Shown piece after piece: positions 32,924 through 43,127 of a stretch of DNA of 64,000 bases. Source of the DNA: Turbatrix aceti (taxonomy: Eukaryota; Nematoda; Chromadorea; Rhabditida; Panagrolaimidae); NCBI GenBank assembly GCA_963969345.1, contig OZ017766.1:3782001-3846000 (forward strand), given 5' to 3'. Each line of letters starts with the position of its first letter. Within the stretch, counting starts at the first letter, position 1. The position numbers and the translations under genes were made by a program. Under the pieces are notes generated by a model. The model was not told where the DNA came from. It did not search any database and worked only from the letters and a program-made list of their open reading frames with translations.

Positions 32924-35226
32924 ATGGTGAGTTGACCGTGATTTCCGGATTCTTTGATTGCCAAGGTCTTTTCAGTTTGGCTTCATTCACGAAAGCATCC
33001 ACCAGATGATGGTGCGACGCTACGGCGACGATTTCTGGATCCGCGTTCTGCAACGAGCGGGTTTTGAGCCCGGAAAGGAAAATATCGTCAACCATTACTA
33101 CGACGATGCGGATACCTACAGCATCGTTGACTCTGTCAGCGCGTTGGCCAGTAAGTAGTTATCACCCAAAATTGCCAGAGAGGAGCTCACAGACGCCATT
33201 TGCCATGCCTTACAGTCCCGCATACAATAGCATTACAGAAATCCCGCGAGAGCAGGTGTGGGAAATGTACGGCGCGTTCCTCATCGAGTATACCATGGAA
33301 CAGGGCTGGGACGAGTTGCTGCGTGTCATGAGCCCCAACCTCAAGGGCTTCCTTGACAACCTGGACTCCCTGCACTACTTTATCGACCACGTCGTCTACA
33401 AAGCGAACCTCCGAGGCCCCTCGTTCAGGTGCGAGCAGCCGGACGACAGCGCCATCGTGCTGCACTACTTCACCGGCCGTCCCGGGCTGTACCCGATCGT
33501 GAAGGGCGTCGTGCGCAAAGTGGCCAAGCGAGTCTTCAACATCGACATCAACATGACCATCCACGGAAGGACGCAGCGCAGCGTGCAGATGTCGACCGGC
33601 GAGCGCCTTGAGGAGCACGTCATCTTCCTCATCAAGCTCGACAAGAACGAGCAGGAGGGAGCGGCCATGGTGCCGTTGGCGTCGCCCATCGAGGTCGACA
33701 GCGGCGTTCTGCGCGTCTCGCAGGCCGACTTCTGCGCTGCCTTCCCGTATCACCTGATCGTGGACCGGGACTGCAAGCTGGTGCAGGCGGGAAAGGATCT
33801 CTAGTGAGTGCATTCGGGTTTCTGGTGACAGGGCGTCTGATTAAAGAGGGCTTCAGCAACCACATCACCCGCGAGCTGCTCGAGCCCGGCACTCCGCTCA
33901 TGCGCATATTTGAGATCAACCGGCCCCAGATGCCGCTCGACTTCGACAACATCTGCAACTTCATCAACGCCGTCTTCGTCATGCAGGTGCGCAACAGCCC
34001 GATGGAGGCCTTCCAGAACCGGCGTCGAGTCAGCGGCGAGTGAGTATTCTCTCCCGGGGCTTCTGAGGCTATCTGCTTCGTTGCAGGAACTCGTCGAGGT
34101 CGGAGTTGGAGTACGAAATGGAGCACATCGGCAACCAGCAGCATCTGAAGCTCAAGGGCCAGATGATGCTGCTCGACGACCGCAAGCACCTCATCTACCT
34201 CTGCTCGCCGTACGTCACAAGCATACCCGAGCTGCTGCAGTTCGGCATGCGGCTGAGTGCCATGCCGCTGCACGACTCGACCCGGGATCTCATCCTGCTC
34301 AACCAGCAGCGACTCAGCGACGTCGAGGCCAAGTAAGGGGGGCTCGGTGGGGTCAGGGGTGAAACATGCATCTAACTTGCAGCATGCAACTCGAGGCGAA
34401 CAACGAACAGCTCGAGCAGCTGGCCAGGGACCTCGAAGACGAGAAAGCCAAGACGGACGTTCTTTTGCGCGAGATGCTGCCGGCGACTGTGGCCACGCAG
34501 CTCATCAACGGCGACTCCGTGAATGCCAGCGAGTTCGAAGAAGCGACTGTCATGTTCTCCGACGTGCCTTCCTTCCAGTTCATCGTGCCGCACTGCAAGC
34601 CGACGGACGTCGTGCTCCTCATCAACGAGCTCTTCACCAAGTTCGACCGCCTCGTCACGATCCAGAACGTGTACAAGGTCGAGACGGTCGGCGACTCGTA
34701 CATGACGGTGGGTGGCGTGCCGGAGTACGACGAGCAGCACTGCGAGAAGATCTGCCACCTAGCGCTCGGCATGATCTGGGAGGCGCGCTCCGTCACGGAT
34801 CCGGTCTCGCAGCGACCGCTCATCATCCGGGCGGGAATCCACTCAGGACCCATCGTGGCGGGCGTCGTCGGCGCCAAGATGCCGCGCTACTGCCTCTTCG
34901 GCGATACCGTAAACACTGCCTCCCGCATGGAATCGCACAGCCCGGCAGGCCGCATCCATTGCAGCGAGACCGCCTGCCAGGCAGCCAACGTCACGGGCAG
35001 GTTCGATTTTATCAGCCGCGGCCGCGTGCTCATCAAGGGCAAGGGCGAGATGGCGACCTACTTCCTCAAGCGCTCATTCAAGAAATCCATCTGGGAGATC
35101 ATCGATAAGGAGCGCGACGTCAACGTCAACACCATCGACGGCTACGAAGAGCTCTGCGAAGGCCTCGACCTCGACGTCGCTCCCAAGGGACCCGAGCCTG
35201 TCTCCAAGACGTGCACCATCTCGTAA
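32924..35226 (+). CDS. Soluble (H-NOX) guanylate cyclase, atypical gcy type
   Basis: Exons are 32924-32926 (only the ATG), 32976-33150, 33239-33803, 33857-34039, 34087-34332 and 34383-35226, giving 671 aa. The order is an H-NOX heme domain (about 1-180), HNOBA domain, coiled-coil linker ([23 protein letters not shown]) and cyclase domain. The model puts the proximal heme His at residue 105, the human beta1 number; the YxSxR heme-carboxylate motif is Y136-F-T-G-R140 (Ser to Thr). The cyclase domain has both metal aspartates (D451, D495), guanine-specifying E491 and C561, and N568/R572, so one chain has a full set and could act as a homodimer. Intron 33804-33856 uses a late acceptor (GGGCTTCAG); the earlier AG would put a stop in frame. 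It makes cGMP in response to O2 or NO. Confidence 0.9.
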
Positions 35227-35319
35227 CCCTCCAAAAATGACGAATTCCCATTTGAGATACGATTTTACCCTTGATATGAAGTAAATTTTGGCATTTGACG
35301 GAGATCCACATGATTAAGC

Positions 35320-35325
35320 TTTATT
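35320..35325 (-). terminator. Poly(A) signal for the HAD phosphatase g
   Basis: AATAAA in the minus-strand transcript, 31 nt past the stop codon at 35357-35359. Confidence 0.55.
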
Positions 35326-35356
35326 CGTCCATAGGAAGAGTCTGTGAGTTCAAAAA

Positions 35357-36082
35357 TCAGTTCTTAAAAGGCGGGAGACCGTATTTTTCGGGAACAAATT
35401 GCTCTAAAGAAGAGAGAAGGTCCGCGACGCGGGGTTTGATGTCCGCAACGCGCTCCTCCCAGTCGGCAGTTTTGAATTCCTCCTGCGGGATGAAGACAGT
35501 CGTGCAGCCAGCGGCGAGGGCGGACCGCACGCCGTTGATTGAGTCCTCAAAGACCAGCACGTTCGCGTGGCTCTTCGGCGGCTGCGCGAATCGCTTGATC
35601 GTGACCAGGTACGGGTCGGGAGCGGGCTTCCCCGTGTGCACGTCGGGATCGGAGCCGGCGAGGACGATGGGCGTGAAGCCTTTCAGGAATTCCTGATACT
35701 TGGGAGTTTTCTGTCGGAATTCAGTCGTGTCGGAACCCGTGCAGATGGCGACAGGTATCTTGTGTTCTTTGATGTGGTTGACCAGTCGGAGGACACCCGC
35801 CATGATAGGGCTCTCCGGGAGGAGGTCATCGAGGAATGCATCGTACTTCTTGGCGTACTCTTCGTACGTAACTTTCCCCGCGAGACCGGTCTGCTCGAGC
35901 ACGAAGCCGACGCCTTCGTGCTTCTTGCGACCCATCATGCCGGCCTTCAGGTCGTTGTTGAAGCGTCGGCCGTAGGTCTGGAGCACTTTGTCGTTCGCCA
36001 CGCTGTACATGTGCTCCGTGTCGAGGATGACGCCGTCAAAATCGAAAATGATGTGCGTGATGTGTGCGATGGTCGATGGCAT
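35357..36082 (-). CDS. PUDP: HAD-superfamily phosphatase, pseudouridine-5'-phosphatase (HDHD1) type
   Basis: An intronless gene of 241 aa (human PUDP 228). All four HAD motifs are present: I, FDFDGVILDTE with nucleophile Asp14 and Asp16; II, AICTGSD; III, GKPAPDPYL; IV, VFEDSINGVRSALAAG. The helical cap between motifs I and II fits subclass IA. The family dephosphorylates pseudouridine 5'-monophosphate; related nematode paralogues have untested specificities, so the substrate is inferred. It is convergent with the guanylate cyclase gene. The start is the first ATG of the frame. Confidence 0.88.
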   Translation of the reverse strand: MPSTIAHITHIIFDFDGVILDTEHMYSVANDKVLQTYGRRFNNDLKAGMMGRKKHEGVGFVLEQTGLAGKVTYEEYAKKYDAFLDDLLPESPIMAGVLRLVNHIKEHKIPVAICTGSDTTEFRQKTPKYQEFLKGFTPIVLAGSDPDVHTGKPAPDPYLVTIKRFAQPPKSHANVLVFEDSINGVRSALAAGCTTVFIPQEEFKTADWEERVADIKPRVADLLSSLEQFVPEKYGLPPFKN

Positions 36083-36471
36083 GATTGGCAGTTTTCTGAC
36101 CTAAAAAAAGTACCGTAAACATTTTTTTTTCGTGCTTTCTTCACAGACAAGAAATTGCGAGTTCGCGTCCAAAAACACGCCACGGAAGGCACCGAATATC
36201 CTAAATTTATGCTACGGCTACGAAATCACGTAAAACAACACTTTTTGACAGAGCACAGCCATCGCAGACTTTTTTCGCCATTCCGATTGCAAAAATATAC
36301 GCGCAACCAGAAATCTCAATGCCGGATGCGAAAATAGTCATCGATATCAGTGCTGGCTGTCAAAAACGCGGCCAAAGACGCCTGCGGTCACGTAATTTCC
36401 GCGAGGCAGCCGCAAAACAACAATGCGCGTCGTAACCGACCCTGCGACGCACGTGGCACGTGAATCCGCCT
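36083..36471. other. Intergenic, HAD gene promoter side
   Basis: About 390 bp between two minus-strand genes, AT-rich near 36110-36300. No gene or repeat is supported. Confidence 0.45.
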
Positions 36472-36886
36472 TCAGAAGAGTCTGGGCATGGGCAGGGGGT
36501 CTCTCGGATTGACGATGCAGTCTTTCTGGTACTGATACAACATCCTCTCCTTTTCGAGCATTTCTGGCGTCAGTCGGCCTCTGTCGCGGGCCCGCTCCCA
36601 TCTGCAACCGAGTCGCCTTATCACAGGTTGTTGCAAACAACAGAACTCACGCAAAACGATTGGTGGGATGCCCGGGGCCTTTCCAGACGTAAACAAAGAG
36701 ATTGGAGCCGCCGCAGATGAACAGGAGCCCGGAGGCCAGAAAGGTGAGTCTCGACGAGAAGGGCAGTCTCGAGTAGTACGCCAGTCTCCGGAATATCCTC
36801 AGGCTCCAGAGAGAGCGCCTTTTCTGGGCCGGAACGAAGTAGGCGTCCGGCGTAGGCCCCGGTGGGGGACGCGGTGACTGAGACAT
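36472..36886 (-). CDS. Small single-pass membrane protein, unrecognised
   Basis: Exons, in transcript order, are 36886-36651 and 36601-36472 (47-nt intron from GTGAGT, phase 2), giving 121 aa. The N-terminal 40 residues are Pro/Arg-rich (FVPAQKRRSLWSLRIFRRL), then one membrane helix (LTFLASGLLFICGGSNLFVYVW), then a charged C-terminal half (WERARDRGRLTPEMLEKERMLYQYQKDC). The layout resembles small inner-membrane mitochondrial proteins such as respiratory assembly factors, but I do not recognise a family and no target peptide rule is decisive. The join places a continuous frame across the intron, which supports the model. Confidence 0.7.
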
Positions 36887-37707
36887 CGCAGACTGAAGAC
36901 GCTGCTTTTTTAAAGTTGCCCCGAATTCGGTCACGTGCAGATCGCGTTTCCGACGCCTGATGAATTACGTCTTACTGGTGATATGAGCCTAAAATACCAG
37001 TCTGAGACTACATAAATAGCACGCGGACTGATTTGCGCGTGATGTTTGGTCACCAGTCACGTATCTTGGGTCTTGGGGCGGGTTCCTGAGCGATCTCCGC
37101 TACAAGAGCAACAAACAAGCAGACAGCAACGTCATCGCAACTTTTGACTTCTGGCGGCACTTTCTTTGATCACAAAAACAAGCACCAGGAAACTCGAAGG
37201 CAAACAAGTAATTCTTGTATCAAAGATCGTAAAAACTGTTGAATTAAAAAAATACGAAGTAGGTTATAAAAACATATTTTGTACCGTCATGATAAGATCA
37301 ACAATGGTATCATGTACTACTTTTTTAATCAGATAACGCTGAACAACTTTTAAACAAAACGAAAGCAAAAAGAACTCGCAAGAAAAAAGTTTAAAACAAG
37401 TTGAAGTTAGCTGAAAAGTTCCCAAGACGGATAAAAAAAACTAAAGCAATGCTGTGTATTTATTACACCGGCAAACGTCAAAGCTTTTTTTCTAAAAGCA
37501 AACGTCAAAATTTTTTTTGCACCGCTAAAAGTAAAAAAAAGCCATTACACAAAACGAAGGAAAAATTCAGGAAAAAAATGTCGCGAGAAAAGCCGACTTG
37601 ACTTGGTGGAACTCCTGAAACGAAAACAAAATTGACAACGATGCAACGTGATGCGCTCTTCAAGCTACAAATTTTCCTGAATCGTTCGTTTCTGTCGTCA
37701 TTGAAAC
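36887..37707. other. Intergenic, AT-rich
   Basis: About 0.8 kb upstream of both the small membrane protein (minus) and SRP72 (plus), strongly A-rich from 37200 to 37640. It should contain both promoters. I see no gene, tRNA or clear repeat. Confidence 0.45.
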
Positions 37708-39963
37708 ATGGCGACGGCGATCGAAGCGTCTAAAATTCGCGAGTGTTGTCTGGACATCGTCAAAGCCGAAGTCAGCAGAGACTACGACAAAGCGCTGAAA
37801 GCCTCAAATAAATGTGCGTCGATTTTTATGGTTGCCAATTGATAGCAATTTTTTTTCAGTGATTCGCGACCACAAAAAGGAGCACTATGCTTTCAAGAGC
37901 AAGGCGGTGGCTTTGATCCAGCTGAATGAGCTGGATGCTGCGTTGGAGCTCATCAACAAGACCTCCTTCGGCGAAATGGGGTGAGTCTGCGTTTTTTGAG
38001 CTGCGCACTGACTGCTTTGCTTCTTCGTTCCAGCAATGTTTCCTTCGAAAAGGCCTACATTTTGTACCGCAAGAACGACAACGATGCCGCCGAGGCAGAG
38101 CTCAAGAAGGCCGATCAGAGCGACCCAGGCGTTCTCGAGCTCCGGGCACAGCTCGCGTATCGACAGGAACGTTTCCAGGAGGCGTATGACCTGCTCGTCG
38201 AGCTCTTGCGCACCCACAACGATGACTACGACGAGTCCCGGCGCGCGAATCTCATTGCCGTCGAAGCCCAACTGGAAGCGATGGGTGTCTCGAAGGTGAG
38301 TCTTACCACGAAAAAAACGATTCCACCATTTCCGTATCTTCAGACCCCTCAACAAGATGCGGAATCCTTCGAGCAGCTGCTCAACGTCGGCTGCCATCAC
38401 GTGGCTCGCGGTGAGTACCAAGCCGCGGTCAAGGTCCTGGATAAAGCTGCCGACGTCTGCCGAAAGACGCTCGTCGAGGACGGTGCGGCCGAGGACGAAA
38501 TTGACGAAGAACTGGCCGTCATCCTCGTCCAGAAAGGATTCGCGCTCCAGAAATTGGGTCGCAACGATGAAGCGCTGAGCATTTATTCTGCGGTTTATGA
38601 GAAGCAGTAAGTTGCGGGCCTGTTTAACCACGGAAACGTCCTTTTTTTCAGATTGTCGGACCAAAACGCCAGAGCGACGCTGCTCAACAACCTGCCCACG
38701 ACGAGGAGCGAGGTGAACGTCGGCGACGTCCGGAAGAAGCTCAAGGCCGCCGGACAGGTGGACAAGTCCAAGCTGACGAAGCGGCAGCAGCGGACGCTGC
38801 TCTTCAACCAGGCCCTCGTCCACCTGCTCTCCAACCAGCGCGAACCGTGTCGACGCGTGCTGGAGGATCTCCGAGCTCGGTTCGGAGTCTTCAACGACGC
38901 CGTGCTGCTCGAGACGGCTCTCTTCGTGCGTCAAAAGGATGTTCAGGCCGCACTTGCTACCCTCCAGAACGCGGAGCAAAACACAGAGGCTCAGCTGCTC
39001 AAAGCCCAGATTTTGATCAACTTTGGTGAGTTTCAATCTTCTGAAAGTTTTTTGTAAAACATAAATTTTACAGGCCAGGGAAAGGAAGCCCTCGAAATCC
39101 TCGGTGCTCTGCCCCCGGCTGTCAGACACCTGCCGGCACTCGTGGCGCTCGTCGTCAACCTCAACCTGGTCGCCGGCAACCAGGAAGCCGCCAAAAAGGC
39201 TTTGCAGACGGCGATCGAGGCTGCCGCGAAGTCAGGCGACGTTGAACGCCATCGTCTGCTGCTCAACAAGGCCGCCCAGGTCTTCACGTCCATCAAGGAC
39301 AACGAAGGTGCCGTGAAGAGTCTCGAGACCCTCAGAAGCCTCGAGCCCGACAACAACGCCGTCCTGTGCCGACTCATCAAGGCGTACAACGCTGTCGGCA
39401 GCCCGAAAGCCGAGACTCTCATCGCCGAGCTCGAGGACGCCTCCACGAGCACCGCCGACGGCGCAGTGAACGTCGACGACCTCGAGTCTCAGGATTGGGT
39501 GCTCTACGGCCAGAAGTACCGTAAGAAGGAGGGCATCAAGAAGGACGAAGTCGCAGATACGGTGAGTCACCTCCCCCTGATTTGTTTGGAAGTCGGTTGA
39601 TTCGAATGTTTTCAGCAAATCGTGACTGGCAAGCTGAAGAAGAAGAACCGCAAGCGCAAGATCATCCTTCCCAAGAACTACGATCCCAACGTGCCTCCGG
39701 ATCCCGAGCGCTGGCTGCCCAAGCAGGAGCGCTCGACGTTCAAGAAAAAGCTCCCGAAGCGACTCAAGGACCGCGACATCGGCCGCGGCACGCAGGGCGC
39801 GGCGAGCGGAGCCGTCTCCGAGGCCATGGACTACTCGAAGCACACCGCGACCGCCACAGCCCAGCAAACGCCGCCGCAGCCTTCGCCCTCGTCCGGCCCG
39901 CGGCAGAAGGGACCCGCCGGGCAGCAGGCCAAGAAGAAGAAGCCCAACAAGAAGAAGTTCTAA
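37708..39963 (+). CDS. SRP72: Signal recognition particle subunit SRP72
   Basis: Exons are 37708-37813, 37860-37980, 38034-38295, 38344-38606, 38652-39025, 39074-39561 and 39616-39963, giving 653 aa (human 671). The protein is TPR-like helical repeats throughout, followed by the basic SRP72 RNA-binding motif KKKNRKRKIILPKNYDP and PPDPERWLPKQERS around residues 545-575, which contacts the 5e/5f loops of SRP RNA, and a Lys-rich tail ending KKKPNKKKF. It forms the SRP68/72 heterodimer of the cytosolic signal recognition particle. All seven exon phases close and short introns of 44-53 nt separate them. Identity is secure. Confidence 0.95.
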
Positions 39964-40063
39964 CCCTGCACCGAGGAAGGGGTTTTTAACGTTATTTTCT
40001 TTGATTAACTATAATTATTATAAATTCAAGATGGTGTCACGGGGCCCCGCGGGGTGCCGGGAG

Positions 40064-40584
40064 TCAGGTCCGGGAGGCGTTGTACCGGCGGAGAGCCTTG
40101 ATGCCCTCGATGCGGCCGTGGTGGGCGAGGCTGCCCCGGACGACGAGAGCCAGCGCGGATTCGATGTCTGCCGAAGTCATCGTCGAGCCCCCGGTTGATT
40201 TGAACTTCAGCATTTCAGACGCCGTCGAAGCCAGGCGTTCGAAGATGTCGAGCACGAAGCTGTTCAGGATAGCGACGGCCTGAAGCGTTTCGCTCAACTG
40301 TTTTATGCGGGAGAGGAGATTCTTACCCCTTGGCTCATGCGCAAATCGGGGTTGATGGCTTGGTGCACGCGGTAGATGTACGTCGCGAAGTTTTCTCCCC
40401 GGCGCTTCTTTGTCACTCCCTTTGGCTTTCTGGTGTTTCGTTTTTGCGATTTGGCCTTCGACGGCCGCTTTGAACGCTGGTTGGAGTCTTTTCCAGCCAA
40501 GACCCGTGGCTCGGACTCAAATTCATGGCCGTCGACGGTGTACGTTTCGTCGCGGACAGGCGAGTGATTTTCCTGAGTCGTCAT
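40064..40584 (-). CDS. Divergent histone H2B variant, intron-containing (copy 1)
   Basis: Exons, in transcript order, are 40584-40327 and 40279-40064, giving 157 aa. The C-terminal half is an H2B fold: GENFATYIYRVHQAINPDLRMSQ aligns with the [21 protein letters not shown] helix, then AILNSFVLDIFERLASTASEM with [21 protein letters not shown], then STMTSADIESAL for the STITSREIQTAV loop and helix, then GIKALRRY for GTKAVTKY. The identity in the core is low for H2B, and the 65-residue N-tail is long, with acidic patches followed by a KR-rich segment. An intron interrupts the fold before AVAILNSF, at exactly the same place as in the plus-strand copy at 42035-42682. Likely a replication-independent, possibly germline variant; function inferred. 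Confidence 0.82.
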
Positions 40585-40731
40585 TTCGAGCTCGTTTGAG
40601 AATGATGCGACTGCCCCCCAGGGCACTTGCCACGAGCTTATGCTAATTTTATCCCTGAAAAGCTCTGGACTGCGGTGGTCGGTTCATCACTGCAGCTTCA
40701 GCAGCGCGTCACTTTCTACCTCCTACCAGCC

Positions 40732-40962
40732 ATGGATCGCAACGAAGAGCTCATATCGACCATTCTGATCGCCACGACGGTGAGCACCTGGTTTCTAACC
40801 TGCCTCATCGTAGGCGTCTGCGTTTGTGTGTGTTTCCTTTTCACAGCTGGCATCAAGCGTTTATTACAAGTGGGTTTTCAGATTCGATCGCCGAACCACG
40901 CGTTGCCGCCGCAGACCTACCACGCGAAGGAAGGCCCCAAAACTCCCCTGAGCCCCCAATAA
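40732..40962 (+). CDS. Small membrane-protein ORF, splicing uncertain
   Basis: Reading straight through gives 76 aa starting MDRNEELISTILIATT with a long hydrophobic helix and a polar tail ending KTPLSPQ. However, a strong donor (GTGAGC at 40780) and acceptor (TTTTCACAG ending 40846), plus a second possible intron (GTGGGT to GCCGCAG, 45 nt), would give a 39-aa product with the same start and the same last 15 residues. The stop codon is embedded in AATAAA (40958-40963). Unrecognised; it may be a genuine microprotein. Confidence 0.4.
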   Translation: MDRNEELISTILIATTVSTWFLTCLIVGVCVCVCFLFTAGIKRLLQVGFQIRSPNHALPPQTYHAKEGPKTPLSPQ

Positions 40963-40986
40963 AAATCTGATTATATTGCCACGGTT

Positions 40987-41796
40987 TCATTGACGGTAGT
41001 TTCTGATGTTGTACTCGACGTCGAAGAGCGGAGCGACGTCTTCGAACATGCACTTGTGGAAGGGTCCCGTGACCCGGACGTCCATCGCGGAGACGACCTT
41101 CTGCATGTACTCGGGGGTGAAGGCTTCGTTCATCGCGACGAGCACGCTATCTATGGAGGCCTCGGTGACGCGGTACTTCTGGAAGCCGGCGATGGCGGTG
41201 ATGTGCTGCACGCCGTCGTTCGCGAAGGCAGCGAAGGTGTCGATCAGGATCGTGAGGTAGTCGATGACGTTGCCGCAGTCCTCGGTGATGTTGGCAACGA
41301 CCTGGCGCAGAGGCGCCTTCTGGGCGGGCGTGAGGAGGCCGGTGCCGTTGAGGATGGCTTCCATGAAGATTTCCTCCGGCTCGTGGCCCTGGATGAAGCG
41401 GATCGCCATGGTGCGGAAGATGGGACACGTCTGGTTCGGGTACAGGTAAAAACCCATGAAATCACGAGTTTTGTACACAATATCGAGCAGAACTGTTGAA
41501 TCGTAGCACTGACCGAGGATTTCGTTATTCATCTGGCGGATGGTTTTAATGAGCACTGCGACGACGTCGATGTTTCCATTTCCGGTTCCGGTTCCTGTAA
41601 AAAAACTTGACTCTGTTGCCCGAAAGCCAAATTGGCTGCGAAGAAAAGACATACCCTGGTTGGAGTTCTTCGAAACCTGAACGCTGCCTACAGCCTTGGA
41701 TTTCCCAGAGTAGACGTAAAGGCCGTCGTCACCGAAAGCCAGCACCGATGACACCGCCAGCAGCAGGCAGAACAGCGTGGATACAGATTTTGTCAT
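40987..41796 (-). CDS. Secreted protein, unrecognised nematode family
   Basis: Exons, in transcript order, are 41796-41655 and 41594-40987, giving 249 aa. Residues 1-20 are a signal peptide (STLFCLLLAVSSVLA). The mature protein is helix-rich with four cysteines (GQCYD, QTCPI, EDCGN, HKCMF) and several N-glycosylation sequons; the intron falls in a GTGTGNGN low-complexity linker. There is no membrane segment and no catalytic motif that I recognise. It lies between the two H2B variants. The poly(A) signal on the minus strand may be TTTATT at 40859, inside the neighbouring small plus-strand ORF. Confidence 0.8.
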   Translation of the reverse strand: MTKSVSTLFCLLLAVSSVLAFGDDGLYVYSGKSKAVGSVQVSKNSNQGMSFLRSQFGFRATESSFFTGTGTGNGNIDVVAVLIKTIRQMNNEILGQCYDSTVLLDIVYKTRDFMGFYLYPNQTCPIFRTMAIRFIQGHEPEEIFMEAILNGTGLLTPAQKAPLRQVVANITEDCGNVIDYLTILIDTFAAFANDGVQHITAIAGFQKYRVTEASIDSVLVAMNEAFTPEYMQKVVSAMDVRVTGPFHKCMFEDVAPLFDVEYNIRNYRQ

Positions 41797-42034
41797 TTTA
41801 CGAGCAAATGAGGCCTTATTACCTGTTCAGGCCGCGTTAAAAGCCCATCATCACGCATGCTCGTGGACCGCGTAATCCGGATCAAACAGTTTATTATGCG
41901 CTCTGATAAATTCGCTCTGGAGCAGATTGACCGTTGTTCGGTCGACAAAAAGGCGGACGCAAATTAACATGCTGGAACCTTAAGGATTAATTTTTTTCAG
42001 TGTCTTGTTTTTTTCAGTGCAAAGATCGAAGACA

Positions 42035-42682
42035 ATGCGATCATCCAAGTCGCGGTCGGGTCCGCGAAGCGGTGCGTCTAGTCATCGTATTTCCCCGCCT
42101 TCAATGACCGCCGTAATCGAAGACTTTGTCGAGATCATCGGAGATGCCGGAAACGACACTGCGCCGAATATATCGCTTCCAGATGTATCGATGCCGAGCT
42201 TCGATGTCAGCCTGAGCTCGATCCACTCTTTCGCCAGTCGCAAGACTCCAGCGCCCGTCGTTAACCTGTCTCCGCAGCCAGCTCATGTCACAAAGCGAAT
42301 TCGCAAGAGAAAAATAACGAGAAAAAAGAAGGGCAATCCGTCGACCTCCTTTTCGACGTACATCCACCGTGTTAACAAGAACATCAACAACAAACCTGTC
42401 GAGATGGCTATCAGCAAATCGGTAAGTTCCAATTTTTTGGCGTCAATCGTAATCAAAAAAAATTAGGCAATGGCGGTGCTCAACAGCTTTGTCATGGATC
42501 AGTTCACCAAACTGGCCACCACCGCCGCTGACATGGTGAAGATCAAGAAGATCGGACAGCTGACCATGACTTCTGGTGACCTGGAGGCAGCTGTGCGACT
42601 CATTCTGCCAAACGAAATTGTACGCAGCGCCAGATTCGAAGGCACGAAGACGCTGCGGAGGTACAAAGACTCGCGAAAGTGA
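42035..42682 (+). CDS. Divergent histone H2B variant, intron-containing (copy 2)
   Basis: Exons are 42035-42421 and 42467-42682, giving 200 aa. It is a paralogue of the minus-strand copy at 40064-40584: FSTYIHRVNKNINNKPVEMAISKS, AMAVLNSFVMDQFTKLATTAADM, QLTMTSGDLEAAVRLILPNE and EGTKTLRRYKDSRK cover the H2B alpha1-alphaC elements, with the alpha-C motif EGTKTLRRY close to canonical EGTKAVTKY. The N-terminal tail of about 110 residues is unusually long, begins with a Ser/Arg-rich stretch (MRSSKSRSGPRSG) and includes a Pro/Ser-rich linker before KRIRKRKITRKKK. Both copies have second exons of exactly 216 nt. It has no histone stem-loop but an AATAAA 48 nt past the stop, as expected of a replication-independent gene. 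Confidence 0.83.
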
Positions 42683-43127
42683 ATTTTTGGCCAACCTGAT
42701 ATCGACGTTGTGGCGGGTCATTCTTGATTAATAAACAGTCCGCAGAGATGTACAGTAGTCAGGATAAAGCAGTAGCCATCGCTATCACGTACCACTTGAG
42801 GGAGTGAAGAGATGCATAATACTCGGCACTTGTAGCGCGCTTAACGACCCTCAGAGGCGACGACGGTGTCAAATTGACAACCGCGCAAATATTGACCGAG
42901 CCACGCGCTCTGAGCCTGTAAAAAACAGTTTTTGTTTGTTGTAACGCAATCGTTTAAGTGTTATGTCAATCTCTGACCGGGGCTGACCCTGCTTAAGTGA
43001 TGACCCAAAGCTCCCAAAGCCTGATCTAATCCTTTGTTGGCCAAACGCGTTGGAGTGGGAAGGCAGACGTGCTCGTGCTTGGTCGATACGCTGTCTTTTG
43101 CCTGTTGCCTGCAAATTAGCGAGCAGG
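42683..43127. other. Intergenic with poly(A) signal for H2B copy 2
   Basis: AATAAA at 42730-42735 serves the H2B gene. The rest of the 445 bp has no supported gene and must hold the promoter of the metallo-beta-lactamase-like gene. Confidence 0.5.
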
